In this document: positions 16,816-27,467 of the stretch, piece by piece
Layout of the letters: each line of letters starts with the position of its first letter
Position numbering within the stretch: position 1 is the first letter of the stretch
From: Ferrimonas senticii DSM 18821
GTDB lineage: Bacteria; Pseudomonadota; Gammaproteobacteria; Enterobacterales; Shewanellaceae
Assembly: GCF_000422665.1 (NCBI RefSeq)
Contig: NZ_AUGM01000001.1
Coordinates: 489,352-553,351, forward strand
Direction: 5' to 3'
DNA length: 64,000 nt
Made by a program: the position numbers and the translations under genes
Notes under the pieces: generated by a model
Database searches by the model: none
What the model saw: the letters and a program-made list of their open reading frames with translations, nothing else
What the model was told of the DNA's origin: nothing

Positions 16816-18246
16816 ATGAACCGTTTCAAACTCGCTTTTAGTCGCAGCTTAGTCGCCGCCCTATCGTTGTCCTTTAGCGCCGCGACGCTGGCGAATTACC
16901 GCGATTTCGCAGCCCTATTGCCTGCCGGTAGCCAAATGGGCTTTGTGCTGATGCAACCCGATGGCACCGTTACCGCCAGTCATAATGGCGATCAGTTGCT
17001 ACTGCCCGCCTCCACCTTAAAACTGGTGACGGCAACCGCGGCGTGGCTTCAGTTGGGTGAATCGTTTCGTTTTACCACCACCATTGAAACCGGCGAGATC
17101 ACTGACGGGGTCGCCAATGGCGATTTGGTGATCCGCATGAGTGGCGATCCAACCCTCAAGCGGCCCGATCTGTTTCGGTTAGTGCGCGAGCTAAAAAACC
17201 AAGGGCTGCACACCATCAACGGCAACATTCGCTTCGATGATTCGCTATTTCGTGGCTATAACCGCGCCCCTGGCTGGCCCTGGGATGATCTGGGGATCTG
17301 CTTCTCGGCACCTATCAGCCAAGTGATGCTTGATGGTAACTGCGCCCACATCCGACTGACCTTGGCCGGCAATAAAGTGGTGCTCAACAAACCCAGTCAT
17401 CTGCCGCTGGATATTCGCTCCGAAGTAACGCTTGGGGCGATGGGGCCGTTATGCCCGCTGGAGATGGACATCGATGGTAAGCAATATCAACTGCGTGGCT
17501 GCACCGACCGGCCATTGTCGCTGGCATTGGCGTTGGATGCCCCGAAGGGCTACGTTACCGAGGTACTAAAGCAGCAACTCGCTGAGGTAGGCATTACCGT
17601 CAAGCAGCAATCAAAGGTGCGAAAGTTACCGACTCATGAGGTCGCCCGCCATCAATCGGCACCACTGCCCGAGTTGCTTAATCACGTGCTGGCCAAATCA
17701 GACAACCAGATCAGCGACAGTTTGCTAAGAACCTTAGGCCAGCAGCGCGCCGGTATTGGCAGCTTCGAAGGCGGCATCATGGCGGTAAAGGCGATCGTAA
17801 AAGAGCAGCTTGGACTAGAGCTAAGCGCCGCCGACATCTATGACGGTTCGGGACTGTCCCGCTACAACCTCATCAGTCCAATGATGCTAGCGCAACTGTT
17901 ACAGCGCTGGCAGCAGCCGCAGCTCGCCCCCTTAATGGCGATGTTGCCTATCGCCGGCAAAAGCGGCACTTTACGTTACCGTGCCAGCCTGCGGGGCCTA
18001 GAAGGGCAAGTGACCGCCAAAACCGGCACATTCAAGCAGGTCTCGAACTTAGCCGGTTTCGTTGGTGAAGGCGATAATCAGCAAATCGTGGTGCAGTTTG
18101 TGACCGGCATTAATGCCACCAATGGCAATGCTAAACAGCAGGTGCATGAGTTTGAACAAGCGCTGTTCCAGTGCGTGTTGAATGACTGTTTCGAGCTAGA
18201 CGAAAGTCACGCCACAACCGCTGGCGAAGTGGTGTTAGCTCAATAA
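16816..18246 (+). CDS. dacB: D-alanyl-D-alanine carboxypeptidase/endopeptidase (PBP4)
   Basis: Periplasmic serine peptidase trimming and opening peptidoglycan cross-links. A signal peptide spans about residues 1-26 (cut after ATLA). The three active-site motifs are intact: STLK (residues 66-69, nucleophile Ser), SDN in KSDNQISDSLL, and KTG in TAKTGTFKQVSNLAG. From ATG 16816 the protein is 476 residues, the PBP4 length; the frame extends eight codons further upstream. A large insert between the first two motifs is typical of PBP4. Confidence 0.92.
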   Translation: MNRFKLAFSRSLVAALSLSFSAATLANYRDFAALLPAGSQMGFVLMQPDGTVTASHNGDQLLLPASTLKLVTATAAWLQLGESFRFTTTIETGEITDGVANGDLVIRMSGDPTLKRPDLFRLVRELKNQGLHTINGNIRFDDSLFRGYNRAPGWPWDDLGICFSAPISQVMLDGNCAHIRLTLAGNKVVLNKPSHLPLDIRSEVTLGAMGPLCPLEMDIDGKQYQLRGCTDRPLSLALALDAPKGYVTEVLKQQLAEVGITVKQQSKVRKLPTHEVARHQSAPLPELLNHVLAKSDNQISDSLLRTLGQQRAGIGSFEGGIMAVKAIVKEQLGLELSAADIYDGSGLSRYNLISPMMLAQLLQRWQQPQLAPLMAMLPIAGKSGTLRYRASLRGLEGQVTAKTGTFKQVSNLAGFVGEGDNQQIVVQFVTGINATNGNAKQQVHEFEQALFQCVLNDCFELDESHATTAGEVVLAQ

Positions 18247-18361
18247 ATTCTCGTGCGCCATCGGCCACTTATCCCCACTTTTTGCTCGCCTAACCCTACG
18301 GCCGTTGTCTATACCTAACAGGTGACAAAGGAGTTTTCTCAGGCTGGATGGGAGAGGCGTT

Positions 18362-18676
18362 ATGTCGATGAAAAGTGCCAAAGAGTTTGCAGTGTGGATG
18401 ATTGACCGCTTCGGCGATCAACAAAAAGGGGTGTACTTGACCCGGGGCGACATCAAGATGCTGTCTGGCCGCCAAGCCATTCGGCAAGATTTTATCGCCG
18501 ACATCCATGCTGAGCTAACCCGCCACGGGATGGGGATGGTTACCGACACTCTTAAAGAAAATTACTTTCTGTTCTATCTGCCACAGCAGCACTGGAAACA
18601 AGTCGCCGACCGTTATTCGCAGTTGCCATCGAATATTCATCCGATAGATGTTGCAAAGCTCAGCCGCGAGGGCTGA
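18362..18676 (+). CDS. Small hypothetical protein
   Basis: A 104-residue soluble protein, start MSMKSAKEFAVWMIDRFGDQ, mixed charge with no membrane segment or cysteine cluster. I do not recognise a family. Codon use looks coding and the gene stands alone between dacB (115-bp gap) and the convergent acyl-CoA dehydrogenase gene. A downstream in-frame ATG two codons later could also be the start. Confidence 0.6.
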   Translation: MSMKSAKEFAVWMIDRFGDQQKGVYLTRGDIKMLSGRQAIRQDFIADIHAELTRHGMGMVTDTLKENYFLFYLPQQHWKQVADRYSQLPSNIHPIDVAKLSREG

Positions 18677-18710
18677 GCTTTCAGTAACAACACAAGTTCG
18701 CAGCAGGCTA

Positions 18711-20471
18711 TCAGAACAGATCGTTGGCCAGTTCCATGGTCAAATCAACCGGCGCCATAGCGCTAGCCAAGTGACTATCAAAACGTGGCATCAACCGGCC
18801 AAAGTAGAACGCCGCTAAGGCCCGCTTGCGACGCTTAAAATCGTCGCTCTGATTGGACGCCGGCAAGGCATTAACCATCTTCAGCCACAGATAGCCGTAG
18901 GTGGCGTAACCCATCGCATGCAGGTAATCCACCGCCGCCGCTGATACCGCATCAGCTAAGTGGCTGTTGCCTTTAAGAGTAAGTGCCGCGTCCAACAACT
19001 GGTTAAAGGCGCTGTCGACGGTTTCACCCCAAGCCTTGTCGCATTCTGCCAATTCACTGATGGTCTGTTTTACTTCGGCGTGTAATGCTCTCAACGCTGC
19101 ACCGTCGTGTGGCAGCACCTTACGATGCAGCAGATCCAGCGCTTGGATACCATTGGTGCCCTCGTAGATCTGAGCGATACGGACATCACGAACTAACTGC
19201 TCTACCCCGGTTTCACGAACATAACCATGACCACCAAACACTTGCTGGGCATGAACGGTACTATCGAGGCCGATGTCGGTGAAAAACGCCTTACACAGTG
19301 GTACCAACAGGTTAACCATCTGCTCGGCTTGTTTGCGACCCTCCTCGGCGAATTTGGTTTTATCCAGTTCCATCCCGGTCATCACCGCTAAAGCACGGCT
19401 AGGCTCGGTCATCGCGGCAATGGTTAGCAGCATACGGCGAACGTCACCGTGCACCACGATTGGATCTTGCGCCGCGCCTGTGGTTTGGCTGTCGCCCTTG
19501 CCTTGATTGCGGTCTTTGGCGTAGTTGGCGGCCATCTGATAACCCATCTCAGCGCAACCAATGCCCTGCAAGCTTATCGACAGACGTTCGTAATTCATCA
19601 TAGTGAACATCGCCACTAAGCCACGATTGGCCTTGCCCAGCAGGTAGCCGGTGGCATTGTCAAAATGCATTACGCAGGTGGCCGAAGCCTTAATGCCCAT
19701 TTTGTGCTCAACCGCACCGACATTGACGCCGTTACGAGCACCAATGCTGCCATCGTCATTGACCTGCATTTTCGGCACGATAAACAGTGACAAACCGCGA
19801 GAACCCGCGGGCGCATCGGGCAATCTCGCCAACACCAGGTGCACCACGTTCTCGGTTAAGTCTTGATCGCCACCGGTAATAAAAATTTTGGTACCGCTGA
19901 TGGCAAAGGTGCCATCGCCATTATCAACCGCTTTGGTGCGCACCCCAGCCAGATCGGAACCCGATTGCGGCTCAGTCATGTCCATCGCACCGGCCCACTC
20001 GCCGCTGTAGAGTTTCGGCAGATACAGCGCTTTTTGTTGCTCACTGCCGTGACTGTGAATGCACAATGCAGCACCGGCACTTAGCGCCCCATACAATGAA
20101 AACGAATTGTTAGCGCCGTAGCACATCTCTTCAAACAGCACCCCAAGGGATTTTGGCATGCCCATGCCGCCATATTCAGGATCGCCACCAAAGCCAGCCC
20201 AGCCTGATTCGGCATAAACGTTGTAGGCCTCTTTAAAGCCATCAGGGGTGGTCACTACACCATCATTGAATTGGACGCCCTGCTCGTCGCCTTGACGATT
20301 AATTGGAGCCAACAGTTCACTGCTGAGTTTGGCCCCCTCATCAAGGATCGCCATCGCCGTGTCGGCATCAATCAAATCGGCCAGCGCTGGCATCTGTTGC
20401 CATTGCTGATCGGCTTTAAATACGTCCATCAGAACAAACTGCATATCTTGCAGTGGGGCTTGGTAGCTCAT
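18711..20471 (-). CDS. Acyl-CoA dehydrogenase, long form with extra C-terminal domain
   Basis: FAD enzyme oxidising acyl-CoA to trans-2-enoyl-CoA. At 586 residues it is about 200 longer than a short-chain acyl-CoA dehydrogenase and has the extra C-terminal domain seen in DmdC/FadE-like proteins. Recognisable parts: MDMTEPQSGSDLAGVRTKA (flavin-binding region), FGGHGYVRETGVEQLVRDVR, and the catalytic-base region IAQIYEGTNGIQALDL. Substrate length cannot be told from sequence. A 16-bp palindrome 22 bases upstream resembles operators of TetR-type fatty-acid regulators. Confidence 0.87.
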   Translation of the reverse strand: MSYQAPLQDMQFVLMDVFKADQQWQQMPALADLIDADTAMAILDEGAKLSSELLAPINRQGDEQGVQFNDGVVTTPDGFKEAYNVYAESGWAGFGGDPEYGGMGMPKSLGVLFEEMCYGANNSFSLYGALSAGAALCIHSHGSEQQKALYLPKLYSGEWAGAMDMTEPQSGSDLAGVRTKAVDNGDGTFAISGTKIFITGGDQDLTENVVHLVLARLPDAPAGSRGLSLFIVPKMQVNDDGSIGARNGVNVGAVEHKMGIKASATCVMHFDNATGYLLGKANRGLVAMFTMMNYERLSISLQGIGCAEMGYQMAANYAKDRNQGKGDSQTTGAAQDPIVVHGDVRRMLLTIAAMTEPSRALAVMTGMELDKTKFAEEGRKQAEQMVNLLVPLCKAFFTDIGLDSTVHAQQVFGGHGYVRETGVEQLVRDVRIAQIYEGTNGIQALDLLHRKVLPHDGAALRALHAEVKQTISELAECDKAWGETVDSAFNQLLDAALTLKGNSHLADAVSAAAVDYLHAMGYATYGYLWLKMVNALPASNQSDDFKRRKRALAAFYFGRLMPRFDSHLASAMAPVDLTMELANDLF

Positions 20472-20493
20472 TTCGATCCCTTGTTAACGACAT

Positions 20494-20509
20494 TCAAACG
20501 CTCGTTTGA
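20494..20509. promoter_or_regulatory. 16-bp palindrome, candidate PsrA-like operator
   Basis: TCAAACGCTCGTTTGA: 7-bp half-sites around a 2-base centre, located 22 bases before the acyl-CoA dehydrogenase start, where a repressor would block transcription. Known PsrA/FadR-type TetR operators in related bacteria have similar CAAAC...GTTTG arms. The assignment to PsrA is inference. Confidence 0.5.
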
Positions 20510-20564
20510 TTTTAGGTTTCGCGGCGCTGAAAGCAAGGATTAATGACATAAGTCACAAAAAACA

Positions 20565-20590
20565 GCGCCGGAGGGATCCCCCTCCGGCGC
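20565..20590 (-). terminator. Terminator after pyrF
   Basis: A perfect 10-bp stem (GCGCCGGAGG with CCTCCGGCGC) with a 6-base loop, followed on the minus strand by TGTTTTTTGTG. Ends the leftward gyrA-pyrF array. Confidence 0.92.
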
Positions 20591-20609
20591 AAATCACGTA
20601 ACGATGTGA

Positions 20610-21305
20610 TCAGATGCTGGCGTTAATGGCATCAAGCACCGCAATCGGATCCTCACTTTGGGTAATTGGACGACCAATAACCAAGTAATCCGAGCCGGCA
20701 GCAACCGCCTGTTCCGGCGTCATGATCCGCTGCTGATCGCCAGCATCGCTGCCAGCCGGTCGAATGCCTGGGGTTACCAATTTGAACTGCGCCCCCAGTT
20801 CGGCTTTGAGCATCGCCGACTCTTGCGCCGAGCACACGACCCCGTCCAAGCCACTGGCTTTGGCCAGTTTCGCCAGCGATAGCACGTGCTCACGGGCACT
20901 GCGCTGCAAGCCGAGCTCAGGCAGTTCTTGCTCCGTCATGCTGGTCAGCATAGTTACGCCAATCAGCAGCGGCGCTTTATCACCGTACGGCTTCAACGCG
21001 TCAGCCGCAGCGGTCATCATGTGGCTACCGCCACTGCAGTGCACGTTGACCATCCAAACCCCTAGTTCGGCCGCGGCGGTAACCGCTTTGGCCACAGTGT
21101 TAGGGATATCGTGAAACTTCAGATCCAAGAAGATCTCAAAGCCTTTGGCGGTCAATTCGCGAACCAGTTGTGGGCCGAACAGAGTAAACAACTCCTTGCC
21201 TACTTTCAGGCGACACTTGGCCGGATCTAACCGCTCTACCAGTGCCATCACCTTAGCTTGATCATCAAAATCTAACGCGACCAATACTTTAGGCTCGGTT
21301 GTCAT
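20610..21305 (-). CDS. pyrF: Orotidine 5'-phosphate decarboxylase
   Basis: Last step of UMP synthesis. The catalytic Lys-Asp network is in [12 protein letters not shown]. Other family parts are [18 protein letters not shown] and [17 protein letters not shown]. The ATG at 21305 ([13 protein letters not shown]) gives 231 residues, as usual, and has an AGGAG-type site in front (GAAAGGAGAACAGTA). Follows lapB as in E. coli and Shewanella. Confidence 0.94.
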   Translation of the reverse strand: MTTEPKVLVALDFDDQAKVMALVERLDPAKCRLKVGKELFTLFGPQLVRELTAKGFEIFLDLKFHDIPNTVAKAVTAAAELGVWMVNVHCSGGSHMMTAAADALKPYGDKAPLLIGVTMLTSMTEQELPELGLQRSAREHVLSLAKLAKASGLDGVVCSAQESAMLKAELGAQFKLVTPGIRPAGSDAGDQQRIMTPEQAVAAGSDYLVIGRPITQSEDPIAVLDAINASI

Positions 21306-21366
21306 TACTGTTCTCCTTTCGTTGTTATGATTGTTAGGTGTGCTTTGGGTCCAGATGTAGCCGGCG

Positions 21367-22515
21367 TTAATCGCCATCTAGTCCCTGAATTCGTTGAATT
21401 TGTCCCCACGACTTACAGGAGGGGCAATGCCAATGCAGGCTGTGACCGGGGAAGCCGCACTGTACGCAGCGGTATTTCGGTCGCATCCGGATCTGTTTCT
21501 CAACCAGATCCCCCAGCAGCATCAAGCTGTCACGGCTTTGCTCATCAACCATACCATCGGCGTGCAACTGCATTAGTCGGTGAAAGCCCCTCATGGTCGG
21601 TTGCCGTTTCAACTGCGACAAGATCATCGTTTCCGCTTCTTGCCGCGGTAAGGTGCTGGCCAAGGCGAGGGTCAAGGTTGCCGATTGCTGCGAAGCCATC
21701 AACTGCTGCAGTAACTGGGGGTACTCATCGCCACGGTTGAGCGCCACAAAGGGTTCTTGGGCTTGCGGTAGGCTCTCGATGAACCACAATGGCGCTTGGG
21801 TTGCCAGTTGCTGCAACAGGCCAAGGGCATGTTCATACTGTTGTTGTTGGCAGGCTAAGCGGAACTGCTCTAAATAAGCGCGACCACAGCTGGGATCTTG
21901 CTTAAGTGCTAGCAACCAATAGTCACGCTTTTGCTGTTCAGTTTGGCTTTCATCCGCTAACTGGCAATAAAAGTGAGCCATTTGCGGCGCCAATTGCTTA
22001 CGCTTGGCGCGCTTTAGCGATTTAACCAATTTGATCGCTTGTGACCACTCTTTGGTTGCTTGATAGAGCGACAGTAACTGTTGCTCGGCCTCTTCGGTGT
22101 GATCCGGCTCTTTGACCAGTTGCAGTAGGATCTCTTCAGCACGGTCAAACAACCCGGCGGCCATGTAGTCTTTGGCCAACGCCATCATCGCCAGATCTTT
22201 TTGCGCCAACGACAGTGATGGCCGCGCTATCAGATTTTGATGGACTCGAATGGAGCGATCCACTTCACCACGTTTGCGAAACAGATTGCCAAGAGACAGG
22301 TGGGTATCAAAGGTGTCACTGTCGACCTGCAACAGCTCAATAAACCGATCAACCGCTTTGTCTGGTTGATCTGAGAGCAGAAAATTCAGCCCTTCAAAAT
22401 AGTTTTTCGACTGGTTATCACTGCTGCGCTGGAGATTGATGCGGGCACTGCGTTTACCCATATACCAGCCATAAGCTGCGGCGATTGGTAATAGCAGAAA
22501 CAGTAGCTCTAGCAT
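21367..22515 (-). CDS. lapB: LPS assembly protein LapB (YciM)
   Basis: Inner-membrane-anchored TPR protein that tunes LpxC degradation and so lipopolysaccharide amount. One N-terminal helix ([20 protein letters not shown]), then TPR-like repeats through about residue 330, and a rubredoxin-like metal site at the end (CVQCGFPG...CPSCKSWG, four cysteines). The ATG at 22515 matches the family start; the frame extends four codons further. Length is about 382. Separated from lapA by about 290 bp containing a terminator-like hairpin. Confidence 0.93.
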   Translation of the reverse strand: MLELLFLLLPIAAAYGWYMGKRSARINLQRSSDNQSKNYFEGLNFLLSDQPDKAVDRFIELLQVDSDTFDTHLSLGNLFRKRGEVDRSIRVHQNLIARPSLSLAQKDLAMMALAKDYMAAGLFDRAEEILLQLVKEPDHTEEAEQQLLSLYQATKEWSQAIKLVKSLKRAKRKQLAPQMAHFYCQLADESQTEQQKRDYWLLALKQDPSCGRAYLEQFRLACQQQQYEHALGLLQQLATQAPLWFIESLPQAQEPFVALNRGDEYPQLLQQLMASQQSATLTLALASTLPRQEAETMILSQLKRQPTMRGFHRLMQLHADGMVDEQSRDSLMLLGDLVEKQIRMRPKYRCVQCGFPGHSLHWHCPSCKSWGQIQRIQGLDGD

Positions 22516-22763
22516 TAACGTCGGCATCCTAGCGCGGCGGACGTCAAACCACGGCTAGCCGCCAACAAGGCGATAACCGTAAGGATGAGATGTCTGGATA
22601 AACTGAGCGCCATAGCAGTTCTGATTTAGCAGTAGGAAAACCGTTGAGACGGCAACATCATAGAGCATAAGTCGAGGTAATTGATATCCTCAGCTGCGAG
22701 TTGAGGCACGATTTTTACAACGCCATATCCACAGTGATAACAGTTCCCCGACACTAACACACA

Positions 22764-22791
22764 AAAACCCTACGATTACGCAGGGTTTCGA
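22764..22791 (-). terminator. Terminator-like hairpin between lapA and lapB
   Basis: The complementary arms AAACCCT/AGGGTTT (with an ACG...ACG region between) lie about 20 bases after the lapA stop and are followed on the minus strand by TTTTTGTG. lapA and lapB are usually contiguous, so this implies lapB has its own promoter in the 250 bp that follow, in which I see nothing else. Confidence 0.6.
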
Positions 22792-22805
22792 CAAAACATA
22801 ATCGC

Positions 22806-23072
22806 TTATGCCTTGGTGGTATCGGCCATCTGTTTAGCAAGGCGGCTTTTTAGGGTGCGAATGGTGAACTTTTGCTTGATGATCACCAACAGCGCCAATA
22901 GCCAACTGATGATAAAGCCGGACAAAAACACCGCGCCGACAATCCACGACAGCGCAAATTCGCTTTGGGCGATAAAATAGTTAACCTCGACCAACTGATC
23001 GTTGCGAGCCCCAAATGCCATCGTGATGATGAACAGCACCGCCACCAATGCGGTAATCAAAAAAGCTTTCAA
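22806..23072 (-). CDS. lapA: LPS assembly protein LapA (YciS)
   Basis: An 88-residue inner-membrane protein with two hydrophobic helices (about residues 3-20 and 41-66) and a basic cytoplasmic tail (KQKFTIRTLKSRLAKQM), the LapA layout. Partner of LapB/FtsH in controlling LpxC. Located between ihfB and lapB as in related genomes. Confidence 0.9.
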   Translation of the reverse strand: MKAFLITALVAVLFIITMAFGARNDQLVEVNYFIAQSEFALSWIVGAVFLSGFIISWLLALLVIIKQKFTIRTLKSRLAKQMADTTKA

Positions 23073-23189
23073 AACACGGCCTTGTATTCAGCTATTGTGC
23101 TTCGATTATCTGACATATTAAGCGCTTACGCCACTGCCATTTGAGCGCCTGGGCTAGCACAAAATGACCTTTAGCAAAAGTCAGATACA

Positions 23190-23216
23190 AAAAAGCCCCG
23201 CAATGCGGGGCTTTTT
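23190..23216 (-). terminator. Terminator after ihfB
   Basis: The stem AAAAGCCCCGCA/TGCGGGGCTTTT has T runs on both sides and lies 13 bases after the ihfB stop. Confidence 0.92.
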
Positions 23217-23228
23217 AAACTGTCGACT

Positions 23229-23510
23229 TCAAGCGTTGTTTACACGCTCGCGCAATTCCTTACCAGGTTTGAAGTGCGGAACGTATTTGCCAGTGAGTTC
23301 CACTGACTGTCCGGTCTTCGGATTGCGCCCTACTCGAGGTGCACGATAATGCAATGAGAAGCTGCCGAAGCCACGAATTTCGATTCGATCTCCGTGTTCC
23401 AACGAGCTTGCCATCTTTTCGATCATCTCTTTGATGGCACCTTCCACTTCTTTACTGGAAAGGTGCGACTGCTTGCTGGCAAGTCGTTCAATAAGTTCGG
23501 ATTTTGTCAT
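23229..23510 (-). CDS. ihfB: Integration host factor subunit beta
   Basis: A 93-residue DNA-bending HU/IHF-family protein that pairs with IhfA. The beta-arm signature [20 protein letters not shown] is present, and [20 protein letters not shown] is the typical IhfB start. It lies 69 bp after rpsA on the same strand, the arrangement conserved in gammaproteobacteria. Confidence 0.95.
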   Translation of the reverse strand: MTKSELIERLASKQSHLSSKEVEGAIKEMIEKMASSLEHGDRIEIRGFGSFSLHYRAPRVGRNPKTGQSVELTGKYVPHFKPGKELRERVNNA

Positions 23511-23579
23511 CCTCGCTCTCCTGATTAGCCAATATACAGTCGCCTAAGAGGGACATTAAGCCCCTCTATTTGCAGGCGA

Positions 23580-25247
23580 TTAGTTGTTGCGTGCAGCCTT
23601 GAAAGCTTCAGCCATTGCGTTCGGAACAGCAGCTTCTTCTTGCTGGTTCAGAGCGGAGATAGCTTCTTTCTCTTCAGCTTCGTCTTTCGCGCGGATAGAC
23701 AGGGAGATGGTGCGGTTCTTACGGTCAACGCCCATAATCTTCGCTTCAACCTGCTCACCTACGGACAGAACGGTGCTCGCGTCTTCGATACGGTCACGAG
23801 AGATGTCAGCTACACGGATGTAACCTTCAGCGTTCTCGCCCAGCTCTACGGTTGCGCCTTTGGCGTCAACTGCAGTGATGGTACCAGTAACGATAGCACC
23901 TTTCTTGTTGTCAGACAGGTACTTGTTGAACGGATCTTCTTCGATCTGCTTAACGCCCAGAGAGATGCGCTCGCGCTCTGGATCAACAGACAGTACTACT
24001 GCGTTGATTTCGTCGCCTTTCTTGAAGTCACGAACTGCTTCTTCGCCACCATCCCAAGAGATGTCGGACAGGTGAACCAGACCGTCGATGCCGCCGTCCA
24101 GACCGATGAAGATACCGAAGTCAGTGATGGACTTGATCTTACCGGAAACTTTGTCGCCCTTGTTGAAGTTCTTAGAGAACTCTTCCCATGGGTTAGCTTT
24201 ACACTGCTTCAGACCCAGGGAGATGCGACGACGCTCTTCGTCGATGTCCAGAACCATAACTTCAACATTGTCACCCAGGTTAACAACCTTAGATGGGTGG
24301 ATGTTCTTGTTGGTCCAATCCATTTCAGAAACGTGTACCAGACCTTCAACGCCTTCTTCGATTTCAACGAAGCAGCCGTAGTCAGTCAGGTTGGTAACGC
24401 GACCGGTCAGGCGAGCGCCTTCTGGGTAACGCTTAGCGATGGATACCCATGGATCTTCGCCCAGTTGCTTCAGACCCAGAGATACGCGAGTACGCTCACG
24501 GTCGAACTTCAGAACCTTAACGTTGATCTCGTCACCTACGTTCACGATCTCGGATGGGTGCTTAACGCGCTTCCAAGCCATGTCGGTGATGTGCAGCAGG
24601 CCGTCAACACCGCCCAGATCTACGAACGCGCCGTAGTCGGTCAGGTTCTTAACGATACCCTTAACTTCTTGACCTTCAGCCAGGTTTTCCAGCAGCTGCT
24701 CACGCTCTACGGAGTTCTCGGACTCGATAACTGCGCGACGAGAAACAACAACGTTGTTACGCTTCTGGTCCAGCTTGATTACTTTGAACTCCAGGTCTTT
24801 GCCTTCCAGGTGCGCGGTATCGCGTACTGGACGAACGTCAACCAGAGAGCCTGGCAGGAACGCACGGATGCCTTCCAGCTCAACGGTAAAGCCACCTTTA
24901 ACTTTGCCGTTGATAACGCCGATAACGGTCTCTTGCTCTTCGTAAGCCTTCTCCAGACGTACCCAAGCTTCGTGACGCTTAGCTTTCTCGCGAGACAGTT
25001 GAGTCTCACCGAAGCCATCTTCGATCGCGTCCAGAGCTACGTCAACGATTGCGCCAACTTCGATTTCCAGTTCGCCTTTAGCGTTCTTGAACTGTTCAGC
25101 TGGGATTGCAGACTCAGACTTCAGGCCAGCGTCAACCAGAACGATGCCGTTCTCGATTGCAATTACGGTACCTTGAACGATAGCGCCTGGGCGGGTTTCT
25201 AGCTGCTGAAGGGATTCTTCAAACAGTTGAGCAAATGATTCAGTCAT
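23580..25247 (-). CDS. rpsA: 30S ribosomal protein S1
   Basis: A 555-residue RNA-binding ribosomal protein made of six S1 (OB-fold) repeats. The recurring '[23 protein letters not shown]' type segments are evident from about residue 190 on. It brings mRNA to the ribosome. Codon use is strongly biased toward a narrow preferred set, unlike its neighbours, as expected for a highly expressed gene. This bias also creates a long open frame on the opposite strand that is not a gene. Confidence 0.97.
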   Translation of the reverse strand: MTESFAQLFEESLQQLETRPGAIVQGTVIAIENGIVLVDAGLKSESAIPAEQFKNAKGELEIEVGAIVDVALDAIEDGFGETQLSREKAKRHEAWVRLEKAYEEQETVIGVINGKVKGGFTVELEGIRAFLPGSLVDVRPVRDTAHLEGKDLEFKVIKLDQKRNNVVVSRRAVIESENSVEREQLLENLAEGQEVKGIVKNLTDYGAFVDLGGVDGLLHITDMAWKRVKHPSEIVNVGDEINVKVLKFDRERTRVSLGLKQLGEDPWVSIAKRYPEGARLTGRVTNLTDYGCFVEIEEGVEGLVHVSEMDWTNKNIHPSKVVNLGDNVEVMVLDIDEERRRISLGLKQCKANPWEEFSKNFNKGDKVSGKIKSITDFGIFIGLDGGIDGLVHLSDISWDGGEEAVRDFKKGDEINAVVLSVDPERERISLGVKQIEEDPFNKYLSDNKKGAIVTGTITAVDAKGATVELGENAEGYIRVADISRDRIEDASTVLSVGEQVEAKIMGVDRKNRTISLSIRAKDEAEEKEAISALNQQEEAAVPNAMAEAFKAARNN

Positions 25248-25351
25248 GTAAATAACAACTTATGTTTAGGTCATCCACGGTCATCCTGAACGTGGGGTTG
25301 TGTCCTTTGCCCGCTCCTTCCTTGCAGCAGACGGTTAAATTTGAATTCGGA

Positions 25352-26035
25352 TTAGCCCAAATTCACTTTGGTAGCTACGTAATTCAGAACGTTTTCAACC
25401 ACTTGGTCGATGCTGAGTGACGTAGTGTCAATTTCTAGAGCGTCCTCGGCGGGCTTCAGTGGCGCCACCGTTCGGTTAGCGTCACGCTCGTCGCGCTCTT
25501 GGATCTCCAGCAAAAGGCGGTCAATGCTAACATCATAGCCTTTGGCCTTCAACTGAGCGTAGCGGCGATTGGCGCGTTCTTGAGCACTGGCAGTTAAGAA
25601 AATTTTTGCTTCTGCATCAGTGAATACCACGGTGCCCATATCGCGGCCGTCGGCAACTAGGCCGGGCGCTTGGCGAAAGGCCCGCTGGCGACGCAGCAAT
25701 GCTTCTCGAACCCGTGGGTAAACCGCCACTTTAGACGCTGCATCCGCGGTCTGTTGACTGCGGATCTCTGGGGTAACGTCTTCCCCTTCAAGGATCACTC
25801 GAACACCATCATCGGTGGGATTGAATTGCACATCCAAATGACCCGCCAAGGCGGCCAGCGCCTCTTCGTTGTCCAGATCAACGTTGTGGTGCAAAGCCGC
25901 TACCGCCAAAACGCGGAAGGTGGCACCAGAGTCAAGCAGATGCCAACCCAACCGATCTGCCAAAATCTGACAGATGGTGCCTTTGCCTGCGCCACTAGGG
26001 CCATCGATGGTAATAACCGGTGCCTGCTGAGGCAT
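25352..26035 (-). CDS. cmk: Cytidylate kinase
   Basis: Phosphorylates CMP and dCMP. The P-loop GPSGAGKGT is at residues 12-20, followed by [13 protein letters not shown] (family YRALT-type region, here FRVLA) and [13 protein letters not shown]. Length 227 matches Cmk. Between aroA and rpsA, the standard order. Confidence 0.94.
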   Translation of the reverse strand: MPQQAPVITIDGPSGAGKGTICQILADRLGWHLLDSGATFRVLAVAALHHNVDLDNEEALAALAGHLDVQFNPTDDGVRVILEGEDVTPEIRSQQTADAASKVAVYPRVREALLRRQRAFRQAPGLVADGRDMGTVVFTDAEAKIFLTASAQERANRRYAQLKAKGYDVSIDRLLLEIQERDERDANRTVAPLKPAEDALEIDTTSLSIDQVVENVLNYVATKVNLG

Positions 26036-26111
26036 AGTTATCCTCCAATATCATGGTGTTGGACAGCGCCGAAAAGGCACTGCCTTGAAAAAATCGTGGC
26101 GCATTATACAC

Positions 26112-26138
26112 AAAAACGCGGACAATGCCCGCGTCTTT
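26112..26138 (-). terminator. Terminator after aroA
   Basis: A short GC stem (GACGCGG/CCGCGTT) lies about 25 bases after the aroA stop and is followed on the minus strand by TTTTTGTG. Confidence 0.65.
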
Positions 26139-26162
26139 CAGTACTGGTCAGCTAAGTGCTAA

Positions 26163-27446
26163 TCAACTCGACAATGCCTCTAATTGAGCAAAGTAATCCG
26201 GGAAGGTTTTGGCGGTACAATCGGGATCATTAATGGTCACCCGTTGGCCCCCGACCGCCAACATCGAAAAGCACATCGCCATCCGGTGATCGTTATAGGT
26301 ATCGATCTCAGCATGATTCAACCCCGCAGGGGTTATCGAGATAAAATCCTCGCCCTCTTCCACCACCGCCCCAACTTTACGCAGTTCAGTAGCCATCGCA
26401 TGCAAGCGATCGGTCTCTTTTACCCGCCAGTTGTAGATGTTGCGAATGGTGGTAGTGCCTTTGGCAAACAGCGCCGTGGTCGCAATGGTCATCGCCGCAT
26501 CAGGAATATGGTTTAGATCCAGATCAACGCCGTTAAGGCTACTGCCAGTGGCACGAATATGATCGCCAAACCACTCTATCTGACAGCCCATCTTCGCCAG
26601 CACATCGGCAAAGTACTTGTCGCCTTGCAAGCTCTCTGAACCGACACCATACACTGTTACCGGGCCACCGCTGATCGCCGCCGCAGCTAAGAAGTAGGAT
26701 GCCGAAGAGGCATCCCCTTCCACCAGCAAAGAGCCTGGCGAACGGTAACTCTGCCCCGGCGCTACTTCTAAGCGTTGGTAGTTGTGATTAACCACCGGCA
26801 CGCCAAAGCGCGCCATTAAAGCGATGGTGATATCGATATAGGGCTTAGAAACCAATTCACCTTTGACTGAAATCGTCACGGCGTTACCCACCAACGGCGC
26901 CATCATCAGCAGCGCCGTTAAGAACTGCGATGAGATCGAGCCGTCGATCTCAACGTCGCCGCCATTGAGATTACCCGCATGGATCTCCAGCGGCGGATAG
27001 CCTTCAGTTTGCAGGTAATTGATCTTCGCCCCTAACGCTTGCAGCGCTTCAACCAAATGACCAATCGGTCGCTCGGCCATGCGCGGTTCGCCAGTTAAGC
27101 GATAGCTGCCCTGACCAACCGCCAACGCCGCCGCCAGTGGCCGCATCGCGGTACCGGCATTGCCCAGATACAGCTCTAGCGGCTGTACCTGACCGGCCAG
27201 CACCCCACCCTTACCTTCAATCTCAATCTCACCATCGTCTTGATTTAGCCAACGCCAATTGACGCCCAATTGCGTCAGCGCCTTAAGCATATGATTGACG
27301 TCATCGGAGTTAAGCAGGTTAGACAACACCGTGGTACCGGATGCTAACGCCGCCAACAACAATGCCCGATTAGAGATGCTTTTTGAGCCAGGAAGGCGAA
27401 TTTCACCACTGACTCGATTGATCGGTTCGAGGGTAAGTTGCTTCAT
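26163..27446 (-). CDS. aroA: 3-phosphoshikimate 1-carboxyvinyltransferase (EPSP synthase)
   Basis: Shikimate-pathway enzyme joining PEP to shikimate 3-phosphate. Motifs [17 protein letters not shown] near the start and [14 protein letters not shown] (residues about 94-107) form the active site. [20 protein letters not shown] is the C-terminal signature. Length 427 equals the E. coli enzyme. It is 21 bp downstream of hisC. Confidence 0.96.
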   Translation of the reverse strand: MKQLTLEPINRVSGEIRLPGSKSISNRALLLAALASGTTVLSNLLNSDDVNHMLKALTQLGVNWRWLNQDDGEIEIEGKGGVLAGQVQPLELYLGNAGTAMRPLAAALAVGQGSYRLTGEPRMAERPIGHLVEALQALGAKINYLQTEGYPPLEIHAGNLNGGDVEIDGSISSQFLTALLMMAPLVGNAVTISVKGELVSKPYIDITIALMARFGVPVVNHNYQRLEVAPGQSYRSPGSLLVEGDASSASYFLAAAAISGGPVTVYGVGSESLQGDKYFADVLAKMGCQIEWFGDHIRATGSSLNGVDLDLNHIPDAAMTIATTALFAKGTTTIRNIYNWRVKETDRLHAMATELRKVGAVVEEGEDFISITPAGLNHAEIDTYNDHRMAMCFSMLAVGGQRVTINDPDCTAKTFPDYFAQLEALSS

Positions 27447-27467
27447 ATTGATTCAGAGAGTTCCGAC

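Noticed and set aside
23640-25202. 520-codon open frame antisense to rpsA
   Set aside because: It exists because the strongly biased codons of rpsA avoid producing stops on the opposite strand. The product (runs of V/T/N/F/Q) matches no family and overlaps a certain gene fully.
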